A stretch of DNA of 64,000 nt from G965229605 sp965229605 (lineage in GTDB: Bacteria; Pseudomonadota; Alphaproteobacteria; CBDDJK01): NCBI GenBank assembly GCA_965229605.1, contig OZ245892.1, forward strand, positions 1,612,001-1,676,000. Direction: 5' to 3'. A model generated the notes under the pieces. That model was not told the origin of the DNA. It saw only the letters and a program-made list of their open reading frames with translations, and ran no database searches. A program made the translations under genes and the position numbers. Shown one piece after another: positions 18,240-27,716 of the stretch (positions are counted from its first letter, which is position 1; each line of letters opens with the position of its first letter).

Positions 18240-19508
18240 TTAGGCCCCTCTGGCCCGCAGACGACGTTCAAGGTCAAAAATCATCGGCAGCGCAAGCAAT
18301 GTAACCGCACATGCAAGCAGCCCGACCAGCGCAATATTCTGAAGCTGTCCATCCCGCTCAACCAGTATAAACGAAGACATATAGGCCCCAAGCGCCATGG
18401 CCAGGCTCATCATGGTTGAATGTAGGGACATAAAGGCGCCGCGCTCCTCGGCTTTGGGGACGCGGGTTGCCGTTGCCTGCGCCGGAACCGTGCGCCCGGT
18501 CATCGACACCATAAAGAGCACAAAGGGAATTGGTACCAGCAGGGAAGGCGATATTTCCACAAAATCTGTCCATAAGAATCCAAGCGTGATCGAGATAAAA
18601 TAGACAAAAGTGCCAAAAAGCAGCACGCTGGTTGCAGAGTATTTATCAGCAAAATTACCAGCAAGCCGCATGGTAAAGAAACTGGCAAATCCCCCGGCAA
18701 GATAGAGGATTCCCAGCTGTTCGCGCGGATAGTCAAGATTCAACTGCAAATGGGCAGAAATATTTGGAATAACCAGAAAACCGGAGAAAAGCAGGATAAA
18801 ACTGACACCATAGGCCAGCATTGAATCAATATTTCTGGCCATCACCAGAATTCGCCGCACCCGCACCAGCAAGCTGCCCGGTTGACCAAGGGCCGCTTTC
18901 CACGGCAAAAACCACCAGGTCATCAATAGAGCAAAGAGTGCCAAAGCCGCGATTGCAAAGAAAGACGCTTGCCAGCCCAGCCATTTGGAAATTTCAAGCC
19001 CGATAGGCACGCCCAGCACCGAAGCCGCCGCAAAAGCCCCGGATAATTTTCCCATGGCCTGACCCCGTCGTTCTGGCGGGACATAATCGGCGACAAGCGC
19101 AAGGGCAAGGGCCCCAATCGGGCCGCCAAAAATGCCTGCCGCAATACGCGCCGCAATCATGGTGCCTTTGTCAACAGCAAGCCCGCAGGCAAATGTTGCG
19201 ACTGCCAGCCCGCAAAGACAAAAAATAATCGCCTGACGGCGGGTATAATGATCAAGATAGAGGGCCGCAGCCAAAGCGGTTGCTGCCGAGGCAAAACTGT
19301 AAACCCCGGCAATCATGCCAATGTCCTGCATCGGGATGAAAAGATGTTTTGAAAAATCCGGCCCAAGCGGCAGGACGATCATGAAATCAACAATATTCAC
19401 AAACTGGATCAGAGCCGCGATAAAAATGATCCGCTCCTCAGATATATTTGGGGCTGATATGTTTTTGGCTGGCATGTTTTTGTGGCGATCAGCCGCCTGC
19501 TCGCTCAT
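18240..19508 (-). CDS. MFS transporter
   Basis: A 422-residue major facilitator superfamily permease with about 12 hydrophobic segments, beginning with IIFIAALIQFVNIVDFMIVL and an N-terminal hydrophilic leader of about 25 residues. The motif-A-like region (loop 2-3) reads YLDHYTRRQAI. The pattern resembles DHA1-type drug or arabinose efflux proteins. Substrate cannot be told from sequence. It ends convergent to rlmH and starts 9 nt downstream of the nusB stop on the same strand. Confidence 0.85.
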   Translation of the reverse strand: MSEQAADRHKNMPAKNISAPNISEERIIFIAALIQFVNIVDFMIVLPLGPDFSKHLFIPMQDIGMIAGVYSFASAATALAAALYLDHYTRRQAIIFCLCGLAVATFACGLAVDKGTMIAARIAAGIFGGPIGALALALVADYVPPERRGQAMGKLSGAFAAASVLGVPIGLEISKWLGWQASFFAIAALALFALLMTWWFLPWKAALGQPGSLLVRVRRILVMARNIDSMLAYGVSFILLFSGFLVIPNISAHLQLNLDYPREQLGILYLAGGFASFFTMRLAGNFADKYSATSVLLFGTFVYFISITLGFLWTDFVEISPSLLVPIPFVLFMVSMTGRTVPAQATATRVPKAEERGAFMSLHSTMMSLAMALGAYMSSFILVERDGQLQNIALVGLLACAVTLLALPMIFDLERRLRARGA

Positions 19509-19517
19509 GGTATCTTC

Positions 19518-20018
19518 TCATAAGCTCGCGGCAAATTGATCAAGCCGGGCATTGACCAGACCAACCGCGCCCGGGTCAAAAAAAGACGCCGCCAGACTGA
19601 CATATTCGTTGATGATCACCGCCTGATCAAGGCCAGCCGGGGTACTCAATTCTTCAATCGCCAAAAGGATCAAGGCATCCAGCAAGGGCTCCGGGGCCGA
19701 CTTCCCAAGCGGGGTCAAAGATTCCAAAGCCGCCGTATGGGCCGGATGATTTTCACTCACCCCGCGCAGCAAACGCAAAAACAGGCTTTTATTGGCTTTT
19801 AAGTCATCGGCAAGCGCAAGCGCGCGGTGCTCATCCGGGAATAAACTGATCTGGGCACGGTAGTGGTCCTCGGCGGCCTGTTCCTCAAGCTGCGCCAGCG
19901 TCACGCCCGTCAAACGCATCTGGTAGAAACTTTGCAGGGCCAGCAGCCGTGCGGCCCGAAAAGCAGACGCAGCCTGCCCCCCCTTGACTGAACGGGCCGA
20001 ACGGGCGGAACTGGTCAT
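19518..20018 (-). CDS. nusB: Transcription antitermination factor NusB
   Basis: An RNA-binding antitermination protein that works with NusE on rRNA operons. The 166-residue protein shows the all-helical NusB pattern, including AARLLALQSFYQMRLTG near the N-terminus and AVIINEYVSLAASFF toward the C-terminus. In most alphaproteobacteria nusB follows ribH; here it sits 14 nt downstream of sdhA, where sdhB would be expected. Confidence 0.93.
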   Translation of the reverse strand: MTSSARSARSVKGGQAASAFRAARLLALQSFYQMRLTGVTLAQLEEQAAEDHYRAQISLFPDEHRALALADDLKANKSLFLRLLRGVSENHPAHTAALESLTPLGKSAPEPLLDALILLAIEELSTPAGLDQAVIINEYVSLAASFFDPGAVGLVNARLDQFAASL

Positions 20019-20032
20019 AAAATATTACAAAA

Positions 20033-21826
20033 TCAATAGACCCGCGCTTTAGGCGGGATGGGCGCAATATCGTTGCTCAGCGGCAGACTGTTGACCGGAC
20101 GATAATCAAACATAACCTCGCCTTTTTCATTGCACCAGGCCAGCGTATGTTTCATCCAGTTTTCATCATCGCGGTCCTGGAAATCTTCGCGGGCATGCGC
20201 CCCGCGCGATTCAGTCCGGTTCGCCGCACTTTTAACGGTTACCATCGCTTGCGGGATCAGATTTTCAAACTCCAGCGTTTCCATTAAATCCGTATTCCAG
20301 ATCATGGAGCGGTCATTGACCCGGATATCACCACGCTGCGCCCATATTTCTTCCAGCTTCTTTGCCCCTTCGTCCAATGTGTCGCCTGTTCGGAAGACAG
20401 CACAATTTTCCTGCATGACCTTCTGCATGGCCAGGCGCATTTGTGCGGTCCCGACCTCCCCTTTTGCATGGCGCAGATCATCAAAGCGGGACAGGACGAA
20501 ATCAGTGCTAAAGGAAGCCGGTTCATGCACGGGCCCGCCGGGTTTCACCGTTTCTGCACAGCGATTGGCAACCGCTCGCCCGAATACGACAAGATCAAGC
20601 AGCGAATTTGACCCCAGACGATTGGCCCCATGCACCGACACACAGGCCGATTCCCCGGCTGCCATCAGGCCAGCAACCCGCGTGTTGGGATCACCGTCTT
20701 TCATTGTGATCACTTCGCCATGATAATTGGTCTGCAGCCCGCCCATATTATAATGACAGGTCGGCAAAACCGGAATTGGCTCACGCGTCACATCAACGCC
20801 AGCAAAAATATTGGCTGTTTCAGCAATTCCGGGCAACCGCTCGTTAATGACATCGGCATCCAGATGCTCCAGATGCAAATGAATATGGTCCTGATTTTTG
20901 CCAACGCCCCGGCCTTCGCGCACTTCAATCGTCATCGAACGCGAGACCACATCACGCGAAGCCAGATCCTTTGCCGACGGCGCATAGCGTTCCATGAAAC
21001 GTTCACCCGCCTGATTGGTCAGATAGCCGCCTTCCCCGCGCACCCCTTCGGTGATCAGACAGCCTGCGCCGTAAATACCGGTCGGGTGGAACTGGACAAA
21101 TTCCATATCCTGCATTGGAATGCCAGCCCGCAAGGCCATGCCGCCGCCGTCTCCGGTGCAGCTATGGGCCGAGGTTGCCGAGAAATAGGCCCGTCCATAG
21201 CCCCCGGTTGCCAGCACCGTTTCTTTGGCCATAAAGCGATGCAGGGACCCGTCATCCAGGCACCAGGCCAGAACCCCGCAGACCTCTCCATCAGACGACA
21301 TCAAGAGATCAATGGCAAAATATTCGATATAAAATTCTGCCTGATGCTTTAACGACTGCTGATAGAGGGTATGCAAGATTGCATGTCCTGTCCGGTCGGC
21401 TGCGGCGCAAGTCCGCATGGCAGGGGGGCCTTCGCCATATTCGGTTGTCATACCGCCAAAGGGACGCTGATAGATTTTGCCTTCTTCGGTGCGGCTGAAC
21501 GGAACCCCGTAATGTTCCAGCTCGATAATCGCCGGAGAGGCTTCGCGCACCATATATTCGATTGAATCCTGATCGCCCAGCCAGTCAGAGCCTTTTACCG
21601 TATCATACATATGCCAGCGCCAGTCATCGGGTCCCATATTGCCAAGGGCGGCAGAGATTCCACCTTGTGCGGCAACGGTATGGCTACGGGTTGGAAATAA
21701 TTTGGTGATACAGGCAGTCCGCAATCCCTTTTGGGCGAGGCCAAAAGTCGCGCGCAAGCCCGCTCCTCCGGCACCGACAACAATGACATCATAGTAATGG
21801 TCTGTAAGAGGATAGGATTCAGCCAT
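20033..21826 (-). CDS. sdhA: Succinate dehydrogenase flavoprotein subunit
   Basis: The FAD subunit of respiratory complex II oxidising succinate to fumarate. The 597-residue protein has the Rossmann motif VVGAGGAGLRA, the FAD-linked His49 in PTRSHTVAAQGG and substrate-site segments FVQFHPTGIYG and HGANRLGSNSL. It follows sdhC and sdhD on the same strand. The iron-sulfur subunit gene sdhB is not next to it. Confidence 0.98.
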   Translation of the reverse strand: MAESYPLTDHYYDVIVVGAGGAGLRATFGLAQKGLRTACITKLFPTRSHTVAAQGGISAALGNMGPDDWRWHMYDTVKGSDWLGDQDSIEYMVREASPAIIELEHYGVPFSRTEEGKIYQRPFGGMTTEYGEGPPAMRTCAAADRTGHAILHTLYQQSLKHQAEFYIEYFAIDLLMSSDGEVCGVLAWCLDDGSLHRFMAKETVLATGGYGRAYFSATSAHSCTGDGGGMALRAGIPMQDMEFVQFHPTGIYGAGCLITEGVRGEGGYLTNQAGERFMERYAPSAKDLASRDVVSRSMTIEVREGRGVGKNQDHIHLHLEHLDADVINERLPGIAETANIFAGVDVTREPIPVLPTCHYNMGGLQTNYHGEVITMKDGDPNTRVAGLMAAGESACVSVHGANRLGSNSLLDLVVFGRAVANRCAETVKPGGPVHEPASFSTDFVLSRFDDLRHAKGEVGTAQMRLAMQKVMQENCAVFRTGDTLDEGAKKLEEIWAQRGDIRVNDRSMIWNTDLMETLEFENLIPQAMVTVKSAANRTESRGAHAREDFQDRDDENWMKHTLAWCNEKGEVMFDYRPVNSLPLSNDIAPIPPKARVY

Positions 21827-21850
21827 AGCGCACCCTGTTTTTCATACTGA

Positions 21851-22246
21851 TTAAAGAAGAACAAGCAGCAAGGCCCAGAGACCCGCCGCCGCAAAAGCCA
21901 CGGACAGAAGTTTGACGCCATAGACCAGCGCGATTTTAACCGCTGGCTGATGGACGTAATCCTCAATCACGACTTGCAAGCCAAGTTGGGCATGATGAAA
22001 TCCGGCGATCAGGAACAGGGCAACAACAAGCCCGTTAAATGGAACCTCTATCCATGCAGACAAGGTTGCATAATCGGCTCTGGACAGCGCACTCAAGCAA
22101 ACCACCAGATAGAATGTCAGCGGAACCAGCGCAACGGCTGTCACGCGCTGAATGATAAAATGATGTGTGCCTGACTTGCCACTACCCAGCCCGCGTACGC
22201 GGGCGAGTGCAGATTGTTGATTAGCTTGATCGGTTTCGCTGCTCAT
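21851..22246 (-). CDS. sdhD: Succinate dehydrogenase membrane anchor subunit
   Basis: One of two small membrane anchors of complex II. The 131-residue protein has three hydrophobic segments and the sequence AGFHHAQLGLQVVIEDYVH, typical of SdhD with the heme/quinone region. A longer frame exists to 22285, but ATG 22246 starts 4 nt after the sdhC stop and gives normal length. Confidence 0.93.
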   Translation of the reverse strand: MSSETDQANQQSALARVRGLGSGKSGTHHFIIQRVTAVALVPLTFYLVVCLSALSRADYATLSAWIEVPFNGLVVALFLIAGFHHAQLGLQVVIEDYVHQPAVKIALVYGVKLLSVAFAAAGLWALLLVLL

Positions 22247-22250
22247 CGCT

Positions 22251-22637
22251 TTATCCAAAAACCCCATAGCCCACAAGCCAGGCAATCAAGGTGAGAACAG
22301 CTGCCACAATCACGCTTGCATGACCACTACGCCGGGACTGGATCAAGCCAAAGCCAAGGCCGAAATCCCACGCCAGATGGCGAATGCCATTGCACAGATG
22401 ATAGAATAAAGAAAAGCTCCAGCCCAGCAGGAAGAACTGCCCGACCCAGTGCCCCAGAATGGCCTGCGCCAGTGCAAAATTCTCAGGTCCCGATCCTAAT
22501 GCCAGCAACCAGGCCACCATAGCAATCAATCCACCAGAAAGGGCAATGCCTGTTGCCCGGTGGAGGATCGAATAGATCATCGTCCATTCTCGCCGATAAA
22601 TACCGAGATGGGGCGAAAGAGGTCTGGTATGGCTCAT
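22251..22637 (-). CDS. sdhC: Succinate dehydrogenase cytochrome b556 subunit
   Basis: Membrane anchor of complex II with the heme ligand. The 128-residue protein has RPLSPHLGIYR at the N-terminus, SILHRATGIAL and FYHLCNGIRHLAWD with the heme His. The ATG at 22637 is preferred to an upstream TTG at 22649. It is first in the sdhCDA run. Confidence 0.95.
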   Translation of the reverse strand: MSHTRPLSPHLGIYRREWTMIYSILHRATGIALSGGLIAMVAWLLALGSGPENFALAQAILGHWVGQFFLLGWSFSLFYHLCNGIRHLAWDFGLGFGLIQSRRSGHASVIVAAVLTLIAWLVGYGVFG

Positions 22638-22759
22638 TGGATATTCCAAGGATTAAAAGACTGGTTTCTATAGCATGATATGCTGAAAATTCAAATTACT
22701 ATGACCCGCCTCACCCTTTAATGCAAGTCCTCTTTAATGCGATTCCTCTGCGAAAAACC

Positions 22760-23722
22760 CTAGCCGGGGTTATAGACCCGGTCGGCCTCTGGATCGCCCG
22801 TTTCATAGCCTAAGCCCTTGATTTGCTGCCATGCCGCATCGGGAATATCCAGGGTTGCCCAGGCCAGAGTCTGGTCTATACGCTCCGGCTTGGTGATGCC
22901 AATCAGCGTAGAGGTAATGCGCGGGTCCTTCATGGAAAATTGCAAAGCCGCCGCACCGGTTGGAACATTGTGATTGGCGCATATGGCCTCCAAAGCCTTG
23001 ACCGGGGCAAGCTTTTCTTCATTGGCATCCTGATAGGTAACCCGTGGCATAACCGCGCTGCCCTTGGCCAAAACACCCCCCGCAAAAGGGGCCGCATTCA
23101 AGATCGCAATGTTCTTTTCTGCCGCATAGTCAAACATTTCACCCGCCGAACGATTGAGCAGACTATAGCGGTTATGGCTGATCAGCGCATCAAAATCATA
23201 GGACTTCAAAAGAGGAAACATGATATCAATCCGCCCCATCGCCAGACCAACCGCCTTGGCAAGCCCTTCTTCTTTCAGTTTTAAAAGCTCTTCAATCGCG
23301 CCGCCGTCGCAGGTAATTTCTTCAAGATCACGCGCATGCTCGGGGTCATGAAAATGCAACAAGGGCACCCGATCAAGGCCAAGCCGCCCCAGACTTTCTT
23401 CAAGCGACTGGCGCACCCGGGCTTTATCAAAACGGCCTGTTGCCATCTCGCGGTCAAGCTTGGTGGCCAGCACAAATCCTTCCGGCAAACCACCATATTC
23501 ACGAATGGCCTTGCCAATCCGTTCCTCGCTGCGACCAAACCCGTAATTATTGGACGTATCAAGGAAATTAACCGGCCCGTCCAAAATCTTCAAAATCGTG
23601 TCAATCGCTTGGCGCTCCGACACTTCATAGCCATAGGTCTCTGGCATGTCGCCAAGACTGGAGGTGCCAAAACAAAGCGGGGTAACCTGCAATCCAGTCT
23701 GACCAATGCGTCGCTGTTCCAT
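22760..23722 (-). CDS. Aldo/keto reductase
   Basis: A 320-residue NAD(P)-dependent oxidoreductase of the AKR superfamily, in the branch that includes D-threo-aldose (L-fucose) dehydrogenases and pyridoxal reductases. The TIM-barrel signatures are RRIGQTGLQVTPLCFGT, FLDTSNNYGFGRSEERIG with the catalytic Tyr, and the C-terminal IGITKPERIDQTL cofactor loop. It is last in a likely three-gene operon after the Rieske oxygenase (46 nt gap). Substrate unknown. Confidence 0.85.
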   Translation of the reverse strand: MEQRRIGQTGLQVTPLCFGTSSLGDMPETYGYEVSERQAIDTILKILDGPVNFLDTSNNYGFGRSEERIGKAIREYGGLPEGFVLATKLDREMATGRFDKARVRQSLEESLGRLGLDRVPLLHFHDPEHARDLEEITCDGGAIEELLKLKEEGLAKAVGLAMGRIDIMFPLLKSYDFDALISHNRYSLLNRSAGEMFDYAAEKNIAILNAAPFAGGVLAKGSAVMPRVTYQDANEEKLAPVKALEAICANHNVPTGAAALQFSMKDPRITSTLIGITKPERIDQTLAWATLDIPDAAWQQIKGLGYETGDPEADRVYNPG

Positions 23723-23768
23723 TTCCTTAATCCTTATGATGATTATATGCTGTCAATGCCGCTCTTTT

Positions 23769-24905
23769 TCACTTTTCCACCAGAGCCTGTTCAACAAATT
23801 GATTGAACTTGTCCAATGCCCCTTCAAATCGCCCAAAAGTGAGGTGTTGATTGACCATGCTGCTTAATCCGGCTTGTATATTCTCTCCAATATCAAAATC
23901 CTCGCGCAGGGTTGTGGTGGTAATCGCATGGTTGCGCGCCCAATGATCATCCGATGAGTCCTGCGAATGAGGCACCAGCGTGCGCAGACAAACCTCTGTC
24001 TGGCTTTCACTTAACGGGCTGAAATTGAGCCAGGCGATATGGTCCTGCATCACCAAAAACTGATTGCAGGGAAAGATTGTATACAAAATATTGGCATGGT
24101 CCCGCAGTGACCAGCTTTCCCGGGGTTGATCTGCCAGTTTGGAAAGCGTTTCGCGTGGCAAGATAGAGCGCAAATGCCAGTCAAAAACCTGATAACTTGA
24201 CAGATTATCAATAAAATGCGGGCCAATCGTCTGGCGGTGCGCAACTTTGAAATGATAGGCTTCAAGCCCGCCTTCAATCAAAATTTTCCAGTTTGCGCCG
24301 TAAGTCCAGGATGTTTTTGCCGCAACACGATAATCATTAAGGGAAAGCCAGCCCAGCAAATCCTCTATCGGATCAAAGAAACCGCGATCAATCGGCAGAG
24401 CTTCCCGGTTTGGCGCAACCCATATAAGACCAAGTTTTTCAACCACCGCCAAAGGATGCAAGCCATAACGGGTCTGGTCAAGCGTTGGAAACCCGGTTGC
24501 GCCATGCGGCACCCGGCGCAGTGTTCCATCGGTTTCATAGGTCCAGGCGTGATAGGGGCAGGAAAAGAGTTTTTTCTGCCCGGTCTGTTCCGCCACCAGT
24601 TTGGAGCCGCGATGGCGACAGACATTTAGAAAAGCCCGTACAACCCCGTCTTTACCGCGTGATATAAGCACGGGAAGCCCGGCGAGTTGGCAGGTGACAA
24701 AATCATAGGCACGGGCAAGTTCACTGGCATGGAAGCAGGCAAGCGGATATGTGCGAAAAACAAGGTCCTGTTCGGCCTGAAACCGCTCTGGCGAGATATA
24801 GCGTTCAACGGGTGAAAGCGCGACCTCACTATCAACAAAGGGCGATTTCTGCGCTTGCAAATCAATCAGTTCAGCCAGCAGGTCTTGCCTGGTTTTTTTG
24901 TCCAT
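23769..24905 (-). CDS. Rieske non-heme iron oxygenase, catalytic (alpha) subunit
   Basis: A 378-residue ring-hydroxylating-type oxygenase. The Rieske cluster ligands are in CRHRG and SCPYHAWTYETDG (Cys-His, Cys-His). The mononuclear iron region follows with EAYHFKVAHR (two His). No beta subunit, ferredoxin or reductase gene is adjacent, so the electron donor must be encoded elsewhere. It lies between an acyl-CoA synthetase (14 nt upstream) and the aldo/keto reductase. Aromatic acids or N-methylated compounds such as betaines are both known substrates of this family; neither is proven here. Confidence 0.85.
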   Translation of the reverse strand: MDKKTRQDLLAELIDLQAQKSPFVDSEVALSPVERYISPERFQAEQDLVFRTYPLACFHASELARAYDFVTCQLAGLPVLISRGKDGVVRAFLNVCRHRGSKLVAEQTGQKKLFSCPYHAWTYETDGTLRRVPHGATGFPTLDQTRYGLHPLAVVEKLGLIWVAPNREALPIDRGFFDPIEDLLGWLSLNDYRVAAKTSWTYGANWKILIEGGLEAYHFKVAHRQTIGPHFIDNLSSYQVFDWHLRSILPRETLSKLADQPRESWSLRDHANILYTIFPCNQFLVMQDHIAWLNFSPLSESQTEVCLRTLVPHSQDSSDDHWARNHAITTTTLREDFDIGENIQAGLSSMVNQHLTFGRFEGALDKFNQFVEQALVEK

Positions 24906-24919
24906 TCTCGTGCTGCCAG

Positions 24920-26449
24920 CTATTCGGATTCTTTAAGGCGGGCTTCCAGAAGATGTCGCTGCACTTTGCCGCTGGTTGAGCGCGGAAATTCACCGAAGCC
25001 AATAAAATGGATGTCACGCGGATGTTTATAGCGGGCAAGCGATTGATCGCATAATTTGCGCAAGCGGGCTTCCGTGACAGTGGAATCCTCCCGCGCGACA
25101 AAGGCCACCGGCGTTTCCCCCCATTTGGGATCAGGGGCCTTGACAACGCCAGCTTCCAAAACACCAGGATCAGACAGCAAGATACGTTCTATTTCAGCCG
25201 GATAGACATTTTCGCCCCCGGTCTTGATCAGATATTTGGCCCGGTCAACAAAATCCAGTGTGCCATCGGCGTGACGTTTGAATACATCACCCATATGAAA
25301 CCAGCCGCCGGAAAAAGCCTCTTCATTAACGGCAGGCGCATTCCAATAGCCTGAAAAGACGGTTGGCCCCCTGATCAAAAGCTCGCCGGGTTCCTCTAAA
25401 GCCGCTGATTCACCATCTGCATTTTCCAGCCGGATTTCGCAAAAGCTGCTTTGAATTTTGGACAGGCTTTGTGGCACCACGCCGGGTGCAATAATCCCCC
25501 GGCTGGCAGGCGGGATACCGGTTTCGGTGGCCCCGAATGTATTGCGATAGGGCGCATTCAATAGTTTGGTGACGGCAGCAAGCTGGTGCGGTGGCACCAA
25601 ATCAGCCATCGCCCCGCAAGCGGTCACCCCGGCAAGCCGGAAGCTTGGTCGTGCCAGGGCGCCTTCCAGGGCCGCAGTGAAACCTTCGATCATACCGGGG
25701 ATAAGGACGAGCCAGCCGATTTGATAATGTTTCAAGGCGGTCAAAATCGCCTGCACATCATAGCCATCAATAACAATCACCGCCCCGCCACGCAGCAGGG
25801 TCGCCAGTCCCTGATCGGTTGAGACCATATGAAAGAAAGGAGCCCAGGCGATAAAATGCCGGTCTGCGGGAATGTTAAATTCGGACCCGAAGACTTGGGC
25901 GCGGGCAATCATGGCGCGATGGCTAATTACTGCCCCTTTAGGCAGCCCGGTTGTGCCGCTGGTATAAAGGATGACCAGCCCGCTTTCCGGGTCAATCGGG
26001 CGCGGGCGAAAATCCACCGGATCACAGGCGGCAATCTTTTTGTCCAGTGCTGCGTCAATGAGAAGGACAGGCCGGTCAACCGCTGTGCTTAGAACCGGGG
26101 CCAGTTCCGGCTGGCTGATCAAGAGGGTCGGGTCAACCAGTTCAACACAATGGTGCAGTTCCGGGCCGGAAAGCCGCCAGTTGAGACAAGCGACAATGGC
26201 CCCTATCGCCCCGGCTGCCAGGAGCATTTCAACATAAAACGGGGAATTATGGGATAAAAGGGCGATGCGGTCGCCGGGCTTGACGTTGCGGGCTTCAAGG
26301 AAAAGGGCCAGCTTTTGAACCCGTTGCAAAAGATCAGCGTAGCTGGTTTGCTGATCCCCATAAATAAGAGCAGGTCGGTCCGGCACGCTGGCAGCCTGCG
26401 CCGAAAACAGGTCAAAGAGACTGGTCTTTCCAACTGTGTCTATGGACAA
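24920..26449 (-). CDS. AMP-dependent acyl-CoA synthetase/ligase
   Basis: A 509-residue ANL-family ligase that activates a carboxylic acid to its CoA thioester. The AMP-binding motif is LVILYTSGTTGLPKGAVISH, followed by NTFGATETG and the C-terminal catalytic Lys region PRSTSGKVQRH. It is the first gene of a probable operon with the Rieske oxygenase and aldo/keto reductase. Specificity (medium-chain or aromatic acid) cannot be read from sequence. Confidence 0.88.
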   Translation of the reverse strand: MSIDTVGKTSLFDLFSAQAASVPDRPALIYGDQQTSYADLLQRVQKLALFLEARNVKPGDRIALLSHNSPFYVEMLLAAGAIGAIVACLNWRLSGPELHHCVELVDPTLLISQPELAPVLSTAVDRPVLLIDAALDKKIAACDPVDFRPRPIDPESGLVILYTSGTTGLPKGAVISHRAMIARAQVFGSEFNIPADRHFIAWAPFFHMVSTDQGLATLLRGGAVIVIDGYDVQAILTALKHYQIGWLVLIPGMIEGFTAALEGALARPSFRLAGVTACGAMADLVPPHQLAAVTKLLNAPYRNTFGATETGIPPASRGIIAPGVVPQSLSKIQSSFCEIRLENADGESAALEEPGELLIRGPTVFSGYWNAPAVNEEAFSGGWFHMGDVFKRHADGTLDFVDRAKYLIKTGGENVYPAEIERILLSDPGVLEAGVVKAPDPKWGETPVAFVAREDSTVTEARLRKLCDQSLARYKHPRDIHFIGFGEFPRSTSGKVQRHLLEARLKESE

Positions 26450-26509
26450 AACCGGACCCTCTCCTGCAAATGCTGTTTACTATATACCACACGCCTTTTT
26501 ATCGGCGCG

Positions 26510-26842
26510 TTATCTAATAGGGCCATCCCCTCCAGAGGGTGGGGGCAGACCAATCAAAATATCGCGCGGATCAGACAGGCCTTGCTGCCGTGCCAGTTCT
26601 TCCAGCAGATCAAGGTCCAGGGCCTTGCCATCAAGGCTGCGGACCTGAAATTCAAGCTGCTGGCGTTCGGCCTCCAGCCCGGTTAAATGGCTGCGGGCCA
26701 CGCCCACCTCGTCCTTCAACCGCTGCATCGATAAAAACCCGTAATTCCCTTGCAGGGTATGATACAGCATATAGCCGCAGATACACAACCCGATAAAAGG
26801 AAAGGCGGCAGTCCGGCAGATTTTTCGCAGTCTATACAGCAT
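26510..26842 (-). CDS. Septum formation initiator family protein (FtsB/DivIC-like)
   Basis: A 110-residue bitopic protein: a transmembrane segment (FPFIGLCICGYMLYHTL) followed by a coiled coil (about residues 40-70) and the conserved LLEELARQQGL stretch. Such proteins link early and late divisome parts. In alphaproteobacteria the gene usually sits next to eno and pdhA; here it stands alone beside the catabolic cluster. Confidence 0.82.
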   Translation of the reverse strand: MLYRLRKICRTAAFPFIGLCICGYMLYHTLQGNYGFLSMQRLKDEVGVARSHLTGLEAERQQLEFQVRSLDGKALDLDLLEELARQQGLSDPRDILIGLPPPSGGDGPIR

Positions 26843-26904
26843 AACTCTGTATGCTGAAGTTTTAAACGCAAGTCAATATAAATAAAAAGCACGAATATTT
26901 AAAA

Positions 26905-27588
26905 TTACTTGGATTGAGCTCCCTCCACCTGGCTGGCCAGGGCTTTCATCTGCAGATCAAAGCCATCTTGAATATGGTCAATAAAGGCTTCAAGGGCTGC
27001 TGTCTTGTCTCCGGTCGCAACGATATCAACCAGTTCCATATGCGAACCAAGTGAGTCCTCTAAATTCACATTCTCGATAGCTGCAAAAAGACAAAAGGCC
27101 ATTGCCTTTCCCCAGATCATATCGAACATCTCCAGCAAGAACCGGTTGCCCGCCAACTCAATAAAGGCGCGATGAATGTTGCGATTGGCATCAAAATAGG
27201 CTTTGGCTGTTTTGTCTTTGACGGCTTCTTCGCGCTGTACGGTTGCCCTTAGAAAGTCGATGTCTTTTTGGGTATGATTGACGGCTACAATGCGGGCGCA
27301 CTGCCCCTCAATCGCGGCTCTTGACTGGTAGAGCTCGCGTATTTCCTGCGCATCCATCTGATAGAGGCGAAAGCTGCCTCTGGAGGAAACCTCCAGCACA
27401 CCTTCTTGCTCAAGACGCAGAAGGGCTTCGCGCACAGGGGTGCGGCTTATATGCATGTCAGCGGCGATTTTCTCTTGAATCAGGCTATCGGCAGGCCCGA
27501 TTTCCTGATTCATAATGGCATTAATCAGCTGATGATAGACTTCGTCGGCAAGGCGTGTGCGCTGTGGCTGGACAGTTTTGAATTTCAT
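26905..27588 (-). CDS. GntR-family regulator (FadR/FCD type) of the microcompartment locus
   Basis: A 227-residue transcription factor. The winged helix is in the first ~75 residues, with QEKIAADMHISRTPVREALLRLEQEG. The FCD ligand-binding helices follow, with metal/ligand-type residues in DANRNIHRAFIELAGN. A longer frame opens at 27651, but it would cover the operator at 27619-27631, so the ATG at 27588 is chosen. It is divergent from the class II amidotransferase gene, with operators between them. It very likely senses a pathway intermediate and controls itself and the neighbouring genes. Confidence 0.9.
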   Translation of the reverse strand: MKFKTVQPQRTRLADEVYHQLINAIMNQEIGPADSLIQEKIAADMHISRTPVREALLRLEQEGVLEVSSRGSFRLYQMDAQEIRELYQSRAAIEGQCARIVAVNHTQKDIDFLRATVQREEAVKDKTAKAYFDANRNIHRAFIELAGNRFLLEMFDMIWGKAMAFCLFAAIENVNLEDSLGSHMELVDIVATGDKTAALEAFIDHIQDGFDLQMKALASQVEGAQSK

Positions 27589-27618
27589 AGCAAACCGGCT
27601 TTCGTTGAGTTTTCTGTC

Positions 27619-27631
27619 GTATACAGTATCC
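27619..27631. promoter_or_regulatory. Putative GntR operator (half-conserved copy)
   Basis: The sequence GTATACAGTATCC matches the core GTATACAGTAT found at 27686-27696 and 32666-32676. It lies just upstream of the regulator start and would permit autoregulation. Confidence 0.6.
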
Positions 27632-27680
27632 AGAGATACAATCGCAAGCATAATTCAAAATAGAGCTTGAAGATTTGCGC

Positions 27681-27696
27681 ATACTGTATACAGTAT
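27681..27696. promoter_or_regulatory. Putative GntR operator, perfect 16-bp palindrome
   Basis: ATACTGTATACAGTAT is a perfect palindrome 20 bp before the ATG of the class II amidotransferase gene. The same core recurs at 32651-32678. The position, close to the ribosome site, suits repression. Confidence 0.75.
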
Positions 27697-27716
27697 ACAA
27701 GAAAGGAGAATTTACG

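Noticed and set aside
27675..27716. Upstream TTG start for the class II amidotransferase
   Set aside because: It would place 14 residues before the Cys nucleophile and run through the operator. Class II amidotransferases need Cys directly after Met.
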